Of a DNA stretch of 64,000 bases, positions 1-7,593 are shown in pieces (positions within the stretch are counted from its first letter, which is position 1; each line of letters begins with the position of its first letter). This DNA comes from Actinomycetes bacterium (GTDB lineage: Bacteria > Actinomycetota > Actinomycetes > Actinomycetales > Microbacteriaceae): contig JAEYZI010000095.1 in assembly GCA_023428065.1 (NCBI GenBank), positions 62,001 through 126,000 of the forward strand, read 5' to 3'. The notes below the pieces were generated by a model. That model ran no database searches. It saw nothing but the letters and a program-made list of their open reading frames with translations, and was not told the origin of the DNA. A program made the position numbers and the translations under genes.

Positions 1-1
1 C

Positions 2-301
2 GTCGCGGTGCCGAGCATCGCCGAAGGGTTCGGGCTCCCCGTGCTCGAGGCGTTCTCCGTCGAGACCCCCGTCGTCCATTCCGATGCGCCCGCTCTCGTC
101 GAGGTCGCGGGCGGGGCGGGCATCGCCGTGCCGCGCGACGACGCGGAGGGCTACCCCGCGCGGCTCGCGGAGGCGCTCCGCTCGGTGCTCGAGGACCCCG
201 AGCTGGCGCGTCGGCTCGGCACGCTCGGCCGTGACCGCGCACGCGCCTTCAGCTGGCGCGACTCCGCCGAGAAGGTGTGGCAACTGCACGCGGACCTCTG
301 A
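2..301 (+). CDS. Glycosyltransferase family 4, C-terminal fragment (5' end outside window)
   Basis: The reading frame is open from the first bases, so only the last ~99 residues are present. They carry the GT4 (GT-B fold) donor-binding signature: the E-x7-E stretch EGFGLPVLE near the fragment start, followed by TPVVHSDAPALVEVAGGAG, typical of the nucleotide-sugar binding Rossmann domain. The enzyme would move a sugar from a nucleotide donor to a glycan or lipid acceptor on the cytoplasmic side of the membrane. It converges on a methyltransferase of the kind found in polysaccharide clusters, so it probably ends a wall or exopolysaccharide locus lying to the left. Acceptor and sugar cannot be told. 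The TGA stop lies inside a hairpin shared with the facing gene. Confidence 0.85.
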   Translation, partial: VAVPSIAEGFGLPVLEAFSVETPVVHSDAPALVEVAGGAGIAVPRDDAEGYPARLAEALRSVLEDPELARRLGTLGRDRARAFSWRDSAEKVWQLHADL

Positions 302-320
302 CGGCCCGAGCGGCCGTCAG
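298..320. terminator. Hairpin between convergent genes, possible bidirectional terminator
   Basis: A perfect 9-bp inverted repeat (CTGACGGCC at 298-306 and GGCCGTCAG at 312-320) with a 5-nt loop. The TGA stop of the left gene (299-301) and the stop of the right gene (317-319, minus strand) sit at mirrored positions in the two arms. No run of T follows, so factor-independent termination is uncertain. Confidence 0.5.
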
Positions 321-1156
321 GAACGTGCCCGTGCGCCGGTGACGGCGCGGATGGGTGCCGTGATGCGCCAGCTCCGGCTCGCCCGCAGGTCCGCGATCTC
401 GCGCTCGAGCGATGCCGCCCGGGAGGCGTGGACGCGGAGGCCGTACTCCTGGATGACGACGTCGCCGCGCTCCGCGTAGAAGGCGCGCACCTCCTCGGCG
501 TCGCGCTCGGCCGCCGCGAGGAACTCGAGCACCGCGGGTGCGACGTCGTCACCCACCGCGAGCACGCCGAGGCCATGCGAGTGATGGAATCGGAACGACG
601 GATGCCGGGTCGCGAGCTCGTCCCAGAAGCGGTGCACTCCGAAGCCCTCGCGGAACTCGTAGCAATCGTGGAAGAGCACGACGCCGCGCGAGGAGAGCTT
701 CGGCAGGTAGGTCTCGTAGTCCTCCCGCACGTCCTCGTACCCGTGCCGACCGTCGATGTGCAGGAGGTCGATGCTGCCGTCCTCGAACCGGCTCACCGAG
801 TCGCTGAAATAGCCGCGCACGAGCTCGACCCGGTCGGCGTAATGGTTCTGGGCGATCGTCCGCACCGTGGCGTACACGTTCTCGTCGTAGAAGCCCGCCT
901 GGTCGTCGCCCTCCCAGCTGTCGAGCGCCCAGATGCGGGTGTCGAGGCCGAGCCGCTCGGCGAACTCGGCGAAGGCGAAGAGCGAGAAGCCGCGGTGGGT
1001 GCCGAGCTCGGCGAGCGTGCGCGGGCGCATCGCCTCGAGCAGCCAGGCCGCGAACGGCGCATGTCCGAACCAGGCCGACTCGAGGTAGTGCGAGGGAAGC
1101 CAGAAGGATGCGGCCGAACGGTAGGCGGACGTCGATCGGGTCTCGAGAGGTTCCAC
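317..1156 (-). CDS. Class I SAM-dependent methyltransferase (Methyltransf_24-like)
   Basis: 279 residues. Motif I of the SAM-binding Rossmann fold is seen at about residues 50-58 (ELGTHRGFS). An acidic strand (LLHIDGRHGYEDV) and VVLFHDCYEF follow, the pattern of Methyltransf_24 enzymes that modify sugars or glycans. The C-terminus (LRASRSWRITAPIR) is a tail often seen on proteins of glycan clusters. It starts with GTG at 1156, only 6 nt after a TAGGCT hexamer on the same strand, so it is probably read from a leaderless mRNA even though it follows the LCP gene closely. Substrate unknown. Context (GT4 on one side, LCP on the other) suggests a cell-surface polysaccharide. Confidence 0.75.
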   Translation of the reverse strand: MEPLETRSTSAYRSAASFWLPSHYLESAWFGHAPFAAWLLEAMRPRTLAELGTHRGFSLFAFAEFAERLGLDTRIWALDSWEGDDQAGFYDENVYATVRTIAQNHYADRVELVRGYFSDSVSRFEDGSIDLLHIDGRHGYEDVREDYETYLPKLSSRGVVLFHDCYEFREGFGVHRFWDELATRHPSFRFHHSHGLGVLAVGDDVAPAVLEFLAAAERDAEEVRAFYAERGDVVIQEYGLRVHASRAASLEREIADLRASRSWRITAPIRAVTGARARS

Positions 1157-1162
1157 CGGCTC

Positions 1163-1168
1163 AGCCTA
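1163..1168 (-). promoter_or_regulatory. -10 hexamer TAGGCT, methyltransferase gene
   Basis: TAGGCT reads 1168 to 1163 on the minus strand and ends 6 nt before the GTG start at 1156. Its first three bases are the TAG stop codon of the upstream LCP gene. Confidence 0.6.
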
Positions 1169-2512
1169 GGGGGCCGGAGGGGCGCTCGGCGGCCACAGCA
1201 GCTCGTGCACGGTCGCGTGGATCGCCGCGAAGTCGGGCGACGCGGGGTTCACCTCCGGCGGCACGAGATCGTGGGTGACGAGCGGTTGCGCCTTCGCCTT
1301 CTCGGCGAGCTGCACGAAATACGACAGCATCTGCTGCGGGATGTCGGTGCGCACGACCTGCTTCCCGGCGGCCGCGATGTCGACGAAGTGGGTCAGCACG
1401 GTCGCGGGTGTGAACTGGTCGAGCATCGCCTGCTGCACCTGGCGCTGGCGCCCCATCCGCTCGTAATCGGAGGTGCCGTAGCGCGTGCGGGCGTACTCGA
1501 GGGCCGTGCGTCCGTCCATGTGGTGGTCGCCCGCCTCGAAGTAGCCCGCGGGCGGCAGGGGGTTGCCGTCGAGGTCCTCGTTCGCCCCCCACGCGACGCG
1601 CTCGTCGATCGTGATGTCGATGCCGCCCATCGCGTCGATGAGGTCGGCGAAGCCCTGCATGTCGATGAGCACGTAGTACGGGATCGGGATGCCGAGCACG
1701 CCCTCCGCCGCGTCACGTATCGCCTCGATGCCGGGGCTCGAGTTCTGGGCCTCCGCGTCGGGATACAGGTACGCCCAGTCGAGTTCGCCGTAGGTGTAGA
1801 GGTAGTCGATGAGGCACTTGCTGCCGCAGTCGTAGCCGTTGGGCAGCACCTCCCACATGGGCGACCCCTCCGAGAAGGGCACCTGCTCGAGGTTGCGGGG
1901 GATGCCGATGATCGTCACCTGGCCCGTCTCGGCGTCGACGCTCGCGACCGAGATGCTGTCGGGTCGCAGCCCCTGCCGATCGGGGCCGGCGTCGCCGCCG
2001 AGCAGCAGGATGTTGTAGCGGCCGTCGATGGGCGGCTGCGACGGCCCCTCGGCGAACACGCTCTCGAGCAGGTCGATGCCCGCCCCCGCCGACACGGCGC
2101 CGTACGCCGCCGTGCCCGACACGACGGCGAGCGCCGCGACGGAGAGGCCCGCGACGAACGCGCGGGCGGCGGGTGCCACGCGCACGAGTCGCACGAGTCG
2201 CAGGGTGTCGAGCGTGAGCACGATCCACAGCACGGCGTAGAAGCCGAGCAGCAGGAGCGCCGCGAGCAGCACCCAGGTGTTGGTCGCGATCGCCAGCAGG
2301 AAGCCGCGCGCGAAGAGGGCGAGCGCGATCACGACGACGACGAGCGCCCACAGCACGAGGGTCGCGCCGAGCCCGAAGCGCCCGAGGCGTCGGTTGCCCG
2401 CGAGCACCTGCGCCGAGCCGGTGACGAGCAGGTTGAGGCCGACGAGCCACCAGGCCCGCTTCGTCATGAACGCGGTGTCGGTGCGATCCGGATCGCGCAG
2501 CACGCTCGTCAT
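1166..2512 (-). CDS. LytR-CpsA-Psr (LCP) family cell-wall glycopolymer ligase
   Basis: 448 residues. The first ~145 hold about four hydrophobic segments. The extracytoplasmic LCP domain then runs from about residue 165 with RYNILLLGGDAG, DSISVASVDAETGQ, IGIPRNLEQ and the conserved arginine-rich ALEYARTRYGTSDYERMGRQ. LCP enzymes transfer lipid-linked glycopolymers (teichoic acids, capsule, arabinogalactan-type chains) onto peptidoglycan. Several membrane spans ahead of the domain, instead of one, is a common actinobacterial variant. The start is 4 nt after the purE stop, so the gene is probably cotranscribed with purK-purE. An alternative ATG lies at 2467. It ends in TAG, which also begins the promoter hexamer of the next gene. 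Confidence 0.85.
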   Translation of the reverse strand: MTSVLRDPDRTDTAFMTKRAWWLVGLNLLVTGSAQVLAGNRRLGRFGLGATLVLWALVVVVIALALFARGFLLAIATNTWVLLAALLLLGFYAVLWIVLTLDTLRLVRLVRVAPAARAFVAGLSVAALAVVSGTAAYGAVSAGAGIDLLESVFAEGPSQPPIDGRYNILLLGGDAGPDRQGLRPDSISVASVDAETGQVTIIGIPRNLEQVPFSEGSPMWEVLPNGYDCGSKCLIDYLYTYGELDWAYLYPDAEAQNSSPGIEAIRDAAEGVLGIPIPYYVLIDMQGFADLIDAMGGIDITIDERVAWGANEDLDGNPLPPAGYFEAGDHHMDGRTALEYARTRYGTSDYERMGRQRQVQQAMLDQFTPATVLTHFVDIAAAGKQVVRTDIPQQMLSYFVQLAEKAKAQPLVTHDLVPPEVNPASPDFAAIHATVHELLWPPSAPPAP

Positions 2513-2516
2513 GGGG

Positions 2517-3017
2517 TCAGAGCTTCTGCTGGAGCGCCGCGTTCTTCTCCTCCACGAGCGCCTCGAGCGATGCGGCGTAGTCGGCGAGGCGAGTGGTCAG
2601 CTCCGCGTCCCCGCTCGCGAGGATGCGCGCCGCGAGGAGACCCGCGTTGCGGGCACCTCCGATCGACACCGTGGCGACGGGGATGCCGGCGGGCATCTGC
2701 ACGATCGAGAGGAGCGAGTCGAGGCCGTCGAGTCGCGCGAGCGGCACGGGCACGCCGATGACGGGGAGCGTCGTCACCGAGGCGAGCATGCCGGGGAGGT
2801 GGGCCGCCCCGCCCGCGCCCGCGATCACGACGCGGAGCCCGCGGCCCACGGCGTCCGCGCCGTAGCTCATGAGCTTGCGGGGGGTGCGGTGGGCCGAGAC
2901 AACCTCGACCTCGTAGGGGATGCCGAACTCGCCGAGAGCGGCGGCGGCATCCTGCATGACCGACCAGTCCGAGTCGGACCCCATGACGACGCCCACGACG
3001 GGCTTCAGCTCAGGCAC
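2517..3017 (-). CDS. purE: N5-carboxyaminoimidazole ribonucleotide mutase PurE
   Basis: 166 residues, the usual size of class I PurE. It converts N5-CAIR, the product of PurK, to CAIR in de novo purine synthesis. Diagnostic motifs are VGVVMGSDSDW at the N-terminus, VVSAHRTPRKL, and the glycine-rich AGAGGAAHLPGM that binds the ribonucleotide phosphate. The GTG start at 3017 lies 16 nt after the purK stop. A TACCAT hexamer (3029 to 3024, minus) ends 6 nt upstream of it, so the gene may have its own leaderless promoter in addition to read-through from purK. Confidence 0.97.
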   Translation of the reverse strand: MPELKPVVGVVMGSDSDWSVMQDAAAALGEFGIPYEVEVVSAHRTPRKLMSYGADAVGRGLRVVIAGAGGAAHLPGMLASVTTLPVIGVPVPLARLDGLDSLLSIVQMPAGIPVATVSIGGARNAGLLAARILASGDAELTTRLADYAASLEALVEEKNAALQQKL

Positions 3018-3023
3018 CTGGCC

Positions 3024-3029
3024 ATGGTA
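3024..3029 (-). promoter_or_regulatory. -10 hexamer TACCAT, purE
   Basis: TACCAT on the minus strand ends 6 nt before the purE GTG and lies in the 16-nt purK-purE gap. The spacing fits a leaderless transcript. Confidence 0.45.
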
Positions 3030-3033
3030 CGGG

Positions 3034-4146
3034 TCAGTCCTGGAAGAAGGCCGCCGCGGCGCGCGCGCGCGCCACCACGTCGTCGAGCTCGGTCCCCGTC
3101 GCCGTCACGTGACCCACCTTGCGGCCCGGGCGCGACGCCTTGCCGTAGGAATGCAGCTTGACCTCGGGCCGGTCGGCCATCGCGCGCTCGTACCGGTCGG
3201 GCATCCGCTCGCCCGAGGGGCCGCCGAGGATGTTGACCATGACGCTCACGGGCACGAGCGGCGAGGGGTCGCCGAGCGGCAGGTCGAGCACGGCGCGGAG
3301 GTGCTGCTCGAACTGGCTCGTCACGGCGCCGTCGATCGTCCAGTGGCCCGTGTTGTGCGGGCGCATGGCGAGCTCGTTCACGAGCAGGCGCCCGTCCTCG
3401 GTCTCGAACAGCTCGACGGCGAGCACGCCCGTGACCCCGAGTTCTGATGCGATGTGCTCGGCGAGCGCGCGCGCCAGCTCCGGCAGCTCGGCGGCGCGCG
3501 GCGCGGGCGCGAAGACCTCCGCGCACACGCCGTCGCGCTGCACCGTCTCGACGAGCGCCCACGCGCGCACCTCGCCCGATGGGCGGCGCGCGACGAGCTG
3601 AGCGAGCTCGCGGCGGAAGGGCACGAACTCCTCGACGAGGAGGCCGTCGGTCGCGTCCGCGAACCAATCGTCGGCACCCGAGGCGTCGCGCACGACGCGC
3701 ACGCCCTTGCCGTCGTAGCCCCCGCGCGGCGTCTTGACGACCGCGACCCCGCCGTGATCGGCGAGGAACGCGCCGAGGCCGTCGGCATCCGCGACGCGGG
3801 CCCACTCGGGCACGGGGGCGCCGATGGCCGTGAGTCGCTCGCGCATGAGGGTCTTGTCCTGCGCGACGGCGAGCGCGCGCGGGCCGGGATGCACGGCGAC
3901 GCCGGATGCCACGAGGGCGTCGAGCACGTCCTGCGGCACGTGCTCGTGATCGAAGGTGACGACGTCGACGTCGGCGGCGAACGCGAGCACCGTCGCGGCG
4001 TCGCGGTAGTCGCCGACGGCGGTCGCGGCGAGGGCCGCGGAGCTGTCCTCGGCCTCCGCGAGCACCCGGAGCTCGACGCCGAGCGCGACGGCGGGAGGGA
4101 TCATCATGCGGGCCAGCTGCCCGCCGCCGATGACGCCGACTCTCAC
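3034..4146 (-). CDS. purK: N5-carboxyaminoimidazole ribonucleotide synthase PurK
   Basis: 370 residues, normal for this ATP-grasp enzyme, which makes N5-CAIR from AIR, bicarbonate and ATP and hands it to PurE. The N-terminal dinucleotide-like fold begins VGVIGGGQLARMM. The ATP-grasp core contains VVKTPRGGYDGKGVRV and VEEFVPFRRE. The late motif NELAMRPHNTGHWTIDG is the PurK signature. Translation starts at GTG 4146 with GGGGAGG about 5 nt upstream. It is first in a minus-strand operon purK-purE-LCP and divergent from the GtrA genes. Confidence 0.97.
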   Translation of the reverse strand: MRVGVIGGGQLARMMIPPAVALGVELRVLAEAEDSSAALAATAVGDYRDAATVLAFAADVDVVTFDHEHVPQDVLDALVASGVAVHPGPRALAVAQDKTLMRERLTAIGAPVPEWARVADADGLGAFLADHGGVAVVKTPRGGYDGKGVRVVRDASGADDWFADATDGLLVEEFVPFRRELAQLVARRPSGEVRAWALVETVQRDGVCAEVFAPAPRAAELPELARALAEHIASELGVTGVLAVELFETEDGRLLVNELAMRPHNTGHWTIDGAVTSQFEQHLRAVLDLPLGDPSPLVPVSVMVNILGGPSGERMPDRYERAMADRPEVKLHSYGKASRPGRKVGHVTATGTELDDVVARARAAAAFFQD

Positions 4147-4181
4147 AGGTGCCTCCCCAGCTTCGCGTCGCAGAGGGCGGT

Positions 4182-4187
4182 TAGACT
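4182..4187 (+). promoter_or_regulatory. -10 hexamer TAGACT, first GtrA gene
   Basis: TAGACT in the 86-bp divergent gap between purK and gtrA. The start codon is 45 nt downstream and is preceded by GGGAAGG, so this would be a leadered transcript. Confidence 0.45.
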
Positions 4188-4232
4188 GCCGCCTCTACGA
4201 CCCTACGGCCCCCGACCGGGAAGGCACGACGC

Positions 4233-4736
4233 GTGCGGAAGCTCCTGGCGCAGTTCGCGCGATTCGGCGCCGTGGGGCTCGTCGGTCTCGTGGTCGACTT
4301 CGGCGTCTTCAACCTGCTGCGCGCGACCGTCCTCGCGCCCGAGAACCTGCACGAGGGTCCCGTGCTCGCGAAGCTCATCTCGACGGCGCTCGCGATCATC
4401 GCCAACTGGCTCGGCAACCGCTACTGGACCTTCCGCCGGCACCGCGGGCGACGCCTCATGCACGAGTTCGTCGCGTTCGTCGTCGTGAGCCTCGGCGGGA
4501 TGCTCATCGGCCTCGGGTGTCTCTGGGTCTCGCACTACGTGCTCGGCTTCACGAGCATCCTCGCCGACAACATCGCGGGCAACGTCGTGGGGCTCGCGCT
4601 CGGCACCGCCTTCCGGTTCACCTTCTACAAGCTGTGGGTGTTCGCGCCCGGCCGGGACGCGTCCCCGGTACCCTCTGAGGTCGCGCCGTCTGTCGAGCGA
4701 CCCGCGCCCTCGAGGGGCGCCGCTCCGGCTGCGTGA
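4233..4736 (+). CDS. GtrA family membrane protein (first of a tandem pair)
   Basis: 167 residues with four hydrophobic segments, the GtrA/DPMS family fold. These proteins are thought to flip polyprenyl-phosphate-linked sugars or to help membrane glycosyltransferases. Family features seen are FGAVGLVGLVVDFGVFN in the first helix, GNRYWTFRRHR after the second, and LWVSHYVLGFTS in the third. GTG start at 4233 with GGGAAGG 8 nt upstream. The stop overlaps a possible GTG of the next gene, a paralogue with the same motifs. Its role is likely tied to the polyprenol-phosphate mannose synthase at 6.8 kb, an inference from location only. Confidence 0.85.
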   Translation: MRKLLAQFARFGAVGLVGLVVDFGVFNLLRATVLAPENLHEGPVLAKLISTALAIIANWLGNRYWTFRRHRGRRLMHEFVAFVVVSLGGMLIGLGCLWVSHYVLGFTSILADNIAGNVVGLALGTAFRFTFYKLWVFAPGRDASPVPSEVAPSVERPAPSRGAAPAA

Positions 4737-4758
4737 CGGAGGGGGCGCCCCCGCCCGC

Positions 4759-4764
4759 TAACAT
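4759..4764 (+). promoter_or_regulatory. -10 hexamer TAACAT, second GtrA gene
   Basis: TAACAT lies 28 nt before GTG 4793. GGAGG at 4783-4787 gives a normal ribosome-site spacing to that GTG. The pair supports 4793 over the in-frame ATG at 4763, which lies inside the hexamer. Confidence 0.4.
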
Positions 4765-4792
4765 GAACCCGCTGCCCGAAGCGGAGGTTCGT

Positions 4793-5443
4793 GTGCTGGA
4801 GCGGATGAAGCGTCTCGCGCTCGTGGCGTGGGAGAAGCTCGTCCGCTACGCGCTCAAGTTCGGCGTGGTCGGTCTCGTCGGCTACTTCACCGACGTGTTC
4901 GTCTTCAACGCGCTGCGTCTCGGCGCCCTCGGCGACGGCCACTTCTGGCAGGGACCGCTCGGCGCGAAGATCATCTCGGTCACGCTCTCGACCCTCGTCA
5001 CGTGGTTCGGCAACCGCTACTGGACCTTCCGTGAGCATCGGCGACGCAACTTCCTGCTCGAGCTCGCGGAGTTCAGCGTCGTGTCGGTGGGCGGACTGCT
5101 GATCTCGCTCCTGTGCCTGTGGGTCTCGCACTACGTGCTCGGTTTCACCTCGCTGCTCGCCGACAACATCTCGACCAACGTCATCGGCCTCTTCCTGGCC
5201 ACGGCCTTCCGCTTCCTGCTCTACCGGTTCTGGGTCTACGGACACCACCGCAAGGACGGCCTCCAGGCCCGTCAGCACAAGGCGGAGGCGGCCGCCCTCG
5301 CGATCTTCGAGGACGAGGCGTCGGCCTCCGAGCGCGCCGAGTCGGACGACGTTCCGCCGCGCCCGGTCAGCGACGGCCGAAGGCGGTCGTCTCGTCGGCG
5401 GGACGAGACTGCTCGCGCTGACGCCGCGTCGCGACGGGGTTGA
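4793..5443 (+). CDS. GtrA family membrane protein (second of a tandem pair)
   Basis: 216 residues from GTG 4793, chosen because GGAGG sits 5 nt upstream and a TAACAT hexamer precedes it. In-frame starts at 4733 and 4763 would add up to 20 residues. Four hydrophobic segments carry the GtrA motifs FGVVGLVGYFTDVFVFN, GNRYWTFREHRRR and LWVSHYVLGFTS, closely matching the neighbour, so this is probably a local duplication. It has an extra charged C-terminal tail of about 50 residues rich in E, R and S. The last 77 bp overlap the 3' end of the convergent PH-domain gene. Confidence 0.83.
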   Translation: MLERMKRLALVAWEKLVRYALKFGVVGLVGYFTDVFVFNALRLGALGDGHFWQGPLGAKIISVTLSTLVTWFGNRYWTFREHRRRNFLLELAEFSVVSVGGLLISLLCLWVSHYVLGFTSLLADNISTNVIGLFLATAFRFLLYRFWVYGHHRKDGLQARQHKAEAAALAIFEDEASASERAESDDVPPRPVSDGRRRSSRRRDETARADAASRRG

Positions 5444-5933
5444 CCGCGAGCTCCATGAGGTCGTGCAGGGTCGCCTGCACGAGATTCGCCCCGGGCACGT
5501 CGCGCAGCACCACGGGATGCTCGAGACCCGTGTTGATGAGCACGTCGCCGGAGCCGAACGCGCCCTGCAGACCGGACTTGCGCACCGTCACGTCGTAGCC
5601 GCGGCTGTGGAGGAGCTCCTGGCGGGTGCGCACGAGCACGCCGCTGCGCAGCACGATGCGCCGCGTCGTGATCGTGTAGTTGCGACCGAGCCACGCGATG
5701 AGCGGGAGCAGGAAGAACAGCACGGCGACGAGCACGGCGCCCCCGAGCACGAGCCAGTTCTGCCACGGCTCCGCGAGCGTGCCGCCGAAGTACCCGAGCG
5801 CGGCGGCATCCGCGACGAGCACGAGGGAAGGCAGGACGAGCGCGCGCCCGTGGGATCGCAGCCGCGCCACGACGACCTCCGGCTGCACCGTCTGCACGGT
5901 CCCGGAGACGCCGCCGGATGTCGCGTGCGTCAT
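5367..5933 (-). CDS. PH-domain-containing membrane protein (YdbS/bPH2 type)
   Basis: 188 residues. Two hydrophobic helices lie at about 33-50 and 60-84. A bacterial PH-like beta domain follows, opening with RNYTITTRRIVLRSGVLVR, the typical bPH2 entry, and ending near VQATLHDLMELA. The arginine/glutamine-rich tail is probably cytoplasmic. Function of the family is not settled (membrane-associated scaffolding has been proposed). A TAGAAC hexamer ends 6 nt before the ATG and begins with the birA stop codon, so the gene may be transcribed without a leader. The 3' end overlaps gtrA tail to tail. Confidence 0.8.
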   Translation of the reverse strand: MTHATSGGVSGTVQTVQPEVVVARLRSHGRALVLPSLVLVADAAALGYFGGTLAEPWQNWLVLGGAVLVAVLFFLLPLIAWLGRNYTITTRRIVLRSGVLVRTRQELLHSRGYDVTVRKSGLQGAFGSGDVLINTGLEHPVVLRDVPGANLVQATLHDLMELAVNPVATRRQREQSRPADETTAFGRR

Positions 5934-5939
5934 GCTCCA

Positions 5940-5945
5940 GTTCTA
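5940..5945 (-). promoter_or_regulatory. -10-like hexamer TAGAAC, PH-domain gene
   Basis: TAGAAC (5945 to 5940) ends 6 nt before the ATG at 5933. The TAG is the birA stop codon. The last base deviates from TANNNT. Confidence 0.4.
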
Positions 5946-6734
5946 GCGGACGTGCGTGACATCCCCCGCCGCGACAGACCGCATCGCGCCGTCCTCGTCC
6001 GCGATCACGAGGCGGCCGTCGACGTCGAGGTCCATGGCCGTGCCGCGCAGCACCTGCCCCTCGGGCAGCTCCACCGAGACGGAACGGCCGACCGTCAGGC
6101 AGTTCGCGCGCGCGTCCGCGCGGACGCCCGCGGCGTCGGCGTCGGCGCCCGCGGCGAGGTACCTCGCGACGCGCGCCGCGAGCCCCTCGAGGTAGGCGGC
6201 GAGCACGGCGTCCTCGAGGGCGTCGTCGACCTCGACGCCCTCGACCGCGAGCGAGGTCGCCGTCGGCACGGGCAGCTCCTCGGCGGTCATGCGCGTGTTG
6301 AGGCCGGCTCCGATGACGACGCCCGTGCCCGCGGGCAGCAGTTCCGCGAGGATGCCGCTGATCTTGCGCCCGTCGACGAGCACGTCGTTGGGCCACTTGA
6401 ATCCGACCTCGCGCGCGGGGAGCACCGCGCGCACCGCCGCCGCCATGGCGGTGCCGGCGATGACCGGCAGCCAGCCGAGGCGGTCGGGGGTCGGCGGGAG
6501 GCCGTCGCGCAGCACGGGGCGCAGGAGCACGGATGCCGCGAGCGACGCTCCAGGCGGAGCCGTCCACGAACGGCCCAGGCGCCCACGTCCCGCGCTCTGG
6601 TAACGCGTGAGCATGACCGTGAGGTCGCCCATGCCCTCGCGGTCGGCGCGCGCCGCCAGCTCGGTGTTCGTCGAGCTCGACGACGCCACCTCGTACAGCG
6701 CCGCCGCGACCCCCCGGCTCCGATCGAAGCTCAT
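5943..6734 (-). CDS. birA: Biotin-[acetyl-CoA-carboxylase] ligase
   Basis: 263 residues. It activates biotin to biotinyl-AMP and attaches it to the carrier domain of acyl-CoA carboxylases. The biotin-binding loop GRGRLGRSW is at about 49-57 and KWPNDVLVDGRKISGIL at about 114-130. A C-terminal SH3-like domain follows. There is no N-terminal helix-turn-helix, so this is the monofunctional ligase and not a BirA-type repressor. Start ATG 6734 follows TAGGCT by 7 nt. Two substrates' genes are close: the BCCP-containing alpha chain at 14.8 kb and its carboxyltransferase partner at 7.6 kb. Divergent from the mannosyltransferase with only 24 bp between starts. Confidence 0.95.
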   Translation of the reverse strand: MSFDRSRGVAAALYEVASSSSTNTELAARADREGMGDLTVMLTRYQSAGRGRLGRSWTAPPGASLAASVLLRPVLRDGLPPTPDRLGWLPVIAGTAMAAAVRAVLPAREVGFKWPNDVLVDGRKISGILAELLPAGTGVVIGAGLNTRMTAEELPVPTATSLAVEGVEVDDALEDAVLAAYLEGLAARVARYLAAGADADAAGVRADARANCLTVGRSVSVELPEGQVLRGTAMDLDVDGRLVIADEDGAMRSVAAGDVTHVR

Positions 6735-6741
6735 GGCGGTC

Positions 6742-6751
6742 AGCCTAGGAT
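6742..6751. promoter_or_regulatory. Overlapping divergent -10 hexamers, birA and mannosyltransferase
   Basis: AGCCTAGGAT contains TAGGCT on the minus strand (6747 to 6742, 7 nt before the birA ATG) and TAGGAT on the plus strand (6746-6751, 7 nt before ATG 6759). The two hexamers share two base pairs, so one polymerase at a time could open this site. Confidence 0.55.
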
Positions 6752-6758
6752 GTCCACC

Positions 6759-7583
6759 ATGCCGTCCGCGCGAGCCTCCCGCTCCGGGCGCGTCCTCGTG
6801 ATCACCCCGACCTACGACGAGGTCGAGAACATCGCCTCGACGATCGACGCCCTCCTCGCCTCGGGGACGGGATGCGAGGTGCTCGTGGTCGACGACGCGA
6901 GCCCCGACGGGACGGGCGAGCTCGCCGACCGGATCGCGGCATCCGAGCCCCGCGTGCACGTGCTGCACCGCACGTCGAAGGACGGCCTCGGCCGCGCCTA
7001 CCTCGCGGGTTTCGCGTGGGCCCTCGAGAACGGCTACGACGTCATCGTGGAGTTCGACGCCGACGGCTCGCACCCCGCGGACGCCCTGCCCGCCATGCTC
7101 GAGGCGCTCGACGACCCGGCCACGGGGCTCGTGATCGGCTCGCGCTGGGTGCCCGGCGGACGGCTCGTGGACTGGCCGGCCTCGCGCCGGCTGCTGAGCC
7201 GCGCCGCGAACGCGTACGCGCGCGCGATCCTCCGGCTTCCGGTGCGCGACATCACGGCCGGCTACCGCGCCTATCGCTCCCCCGTGCTCGCCCGCATCGC
7301 CGACGAGGTGGTCGACTCCCGGGGCTATTGCTTCCAGATCGACCTGACGATCCGCACCCACGACGCCGGATGGCGCATCCGCGAGGTGCCGATCACCTTC
7401 CGCGAGCGCCGCTCGGGTGTGTCGAAGATGAGCGGCGGGGTCGTCGTGGAGGCGATGTGGCGCGTCACGGCGTGGGGCGTCGCCCGTCTCGTGCGCCCAC
7501 GCGCGACGAGCGCACGCAGCCAACGACAGGGCGGGGGTTTTGTCGATTCGCACAGCCCCGTCCCGGGGGAGGGCGACGGATAG
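6759..7583 (+). CDS. Polyprenol monophosphomannose synthase (GT2, DPM1-like)
   Basis: 274 residues from ATG 6759. It transfers mannose from GDP-mannose to polyprenyl phosphate at the inner membrane face, giving the donor for extracytoplasmic mannosylation of lipoglycans and proteins. GT2 motifs: VITPTYDEVENI, LVVDDASPDGTGEL, the metal-binding VEFDADGSHP, ITAGYRAYRS and RERRSGVSKMSGG. No C-terminal acyltransferase or long membrane region is fused. The upstream ATG at 6750 lies within the -10 hexamer, so 6759 is preferred. GDP-mannose could come from the ManC gene at 33.3 kb. The TAG stop begins the promoter hexamer of the next gene. Confidence 0.92.
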   Translation: MPSARASRSGRVLVITPTYDEVENIASTIDALLASGTGCEVLVVDDASPDGTGELADRIAASEPRVHVLHRTSKDGLGRAYLAGFAWALENGYDVIVEFDADGSHPADALPAMLEALDDPATGLVIGSRWVPGGRLVDWPASRRLLSRAANAYARAILRLPVRDITAGYRAYRSPVLARIADEVVDSRGYCFQIDLTIRTHDAGWRIREVPITFRERRSGVSKMSGGVVVEAMWRVTAWGVARLVRPRATSARSQRQGGGFVDSHSPVPGEGDG

Positions 7584-7586
7584 GCT
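7581..7586 (+). promoter_or_regulatory. -10 hexamer TAGGCT, carboxylase beta gene
   Basis: TAGGCT ends 7 nt before GTG 7594. Its TAG is the stop codon of the mannosyltransferase gene. Confidence 0.6.
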
Positions 7587-7593
7587 GGGCGCC

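Noticed and set aside
428..2761. 777-codon open frame on the plus strand across the methyltransferase, LCP and purE genes
   Set aside because: Low-complexity R/E/H/V-rich translation without any family motif, antisense to three well-supported genes. It results from high GC at third codon positions.
5943..6734. BirA as biotin repressor
   Set aside because: The N-terminal helix-turn-helix of bifunctional BirA is missing. The protein starts directly with the ligase domain.
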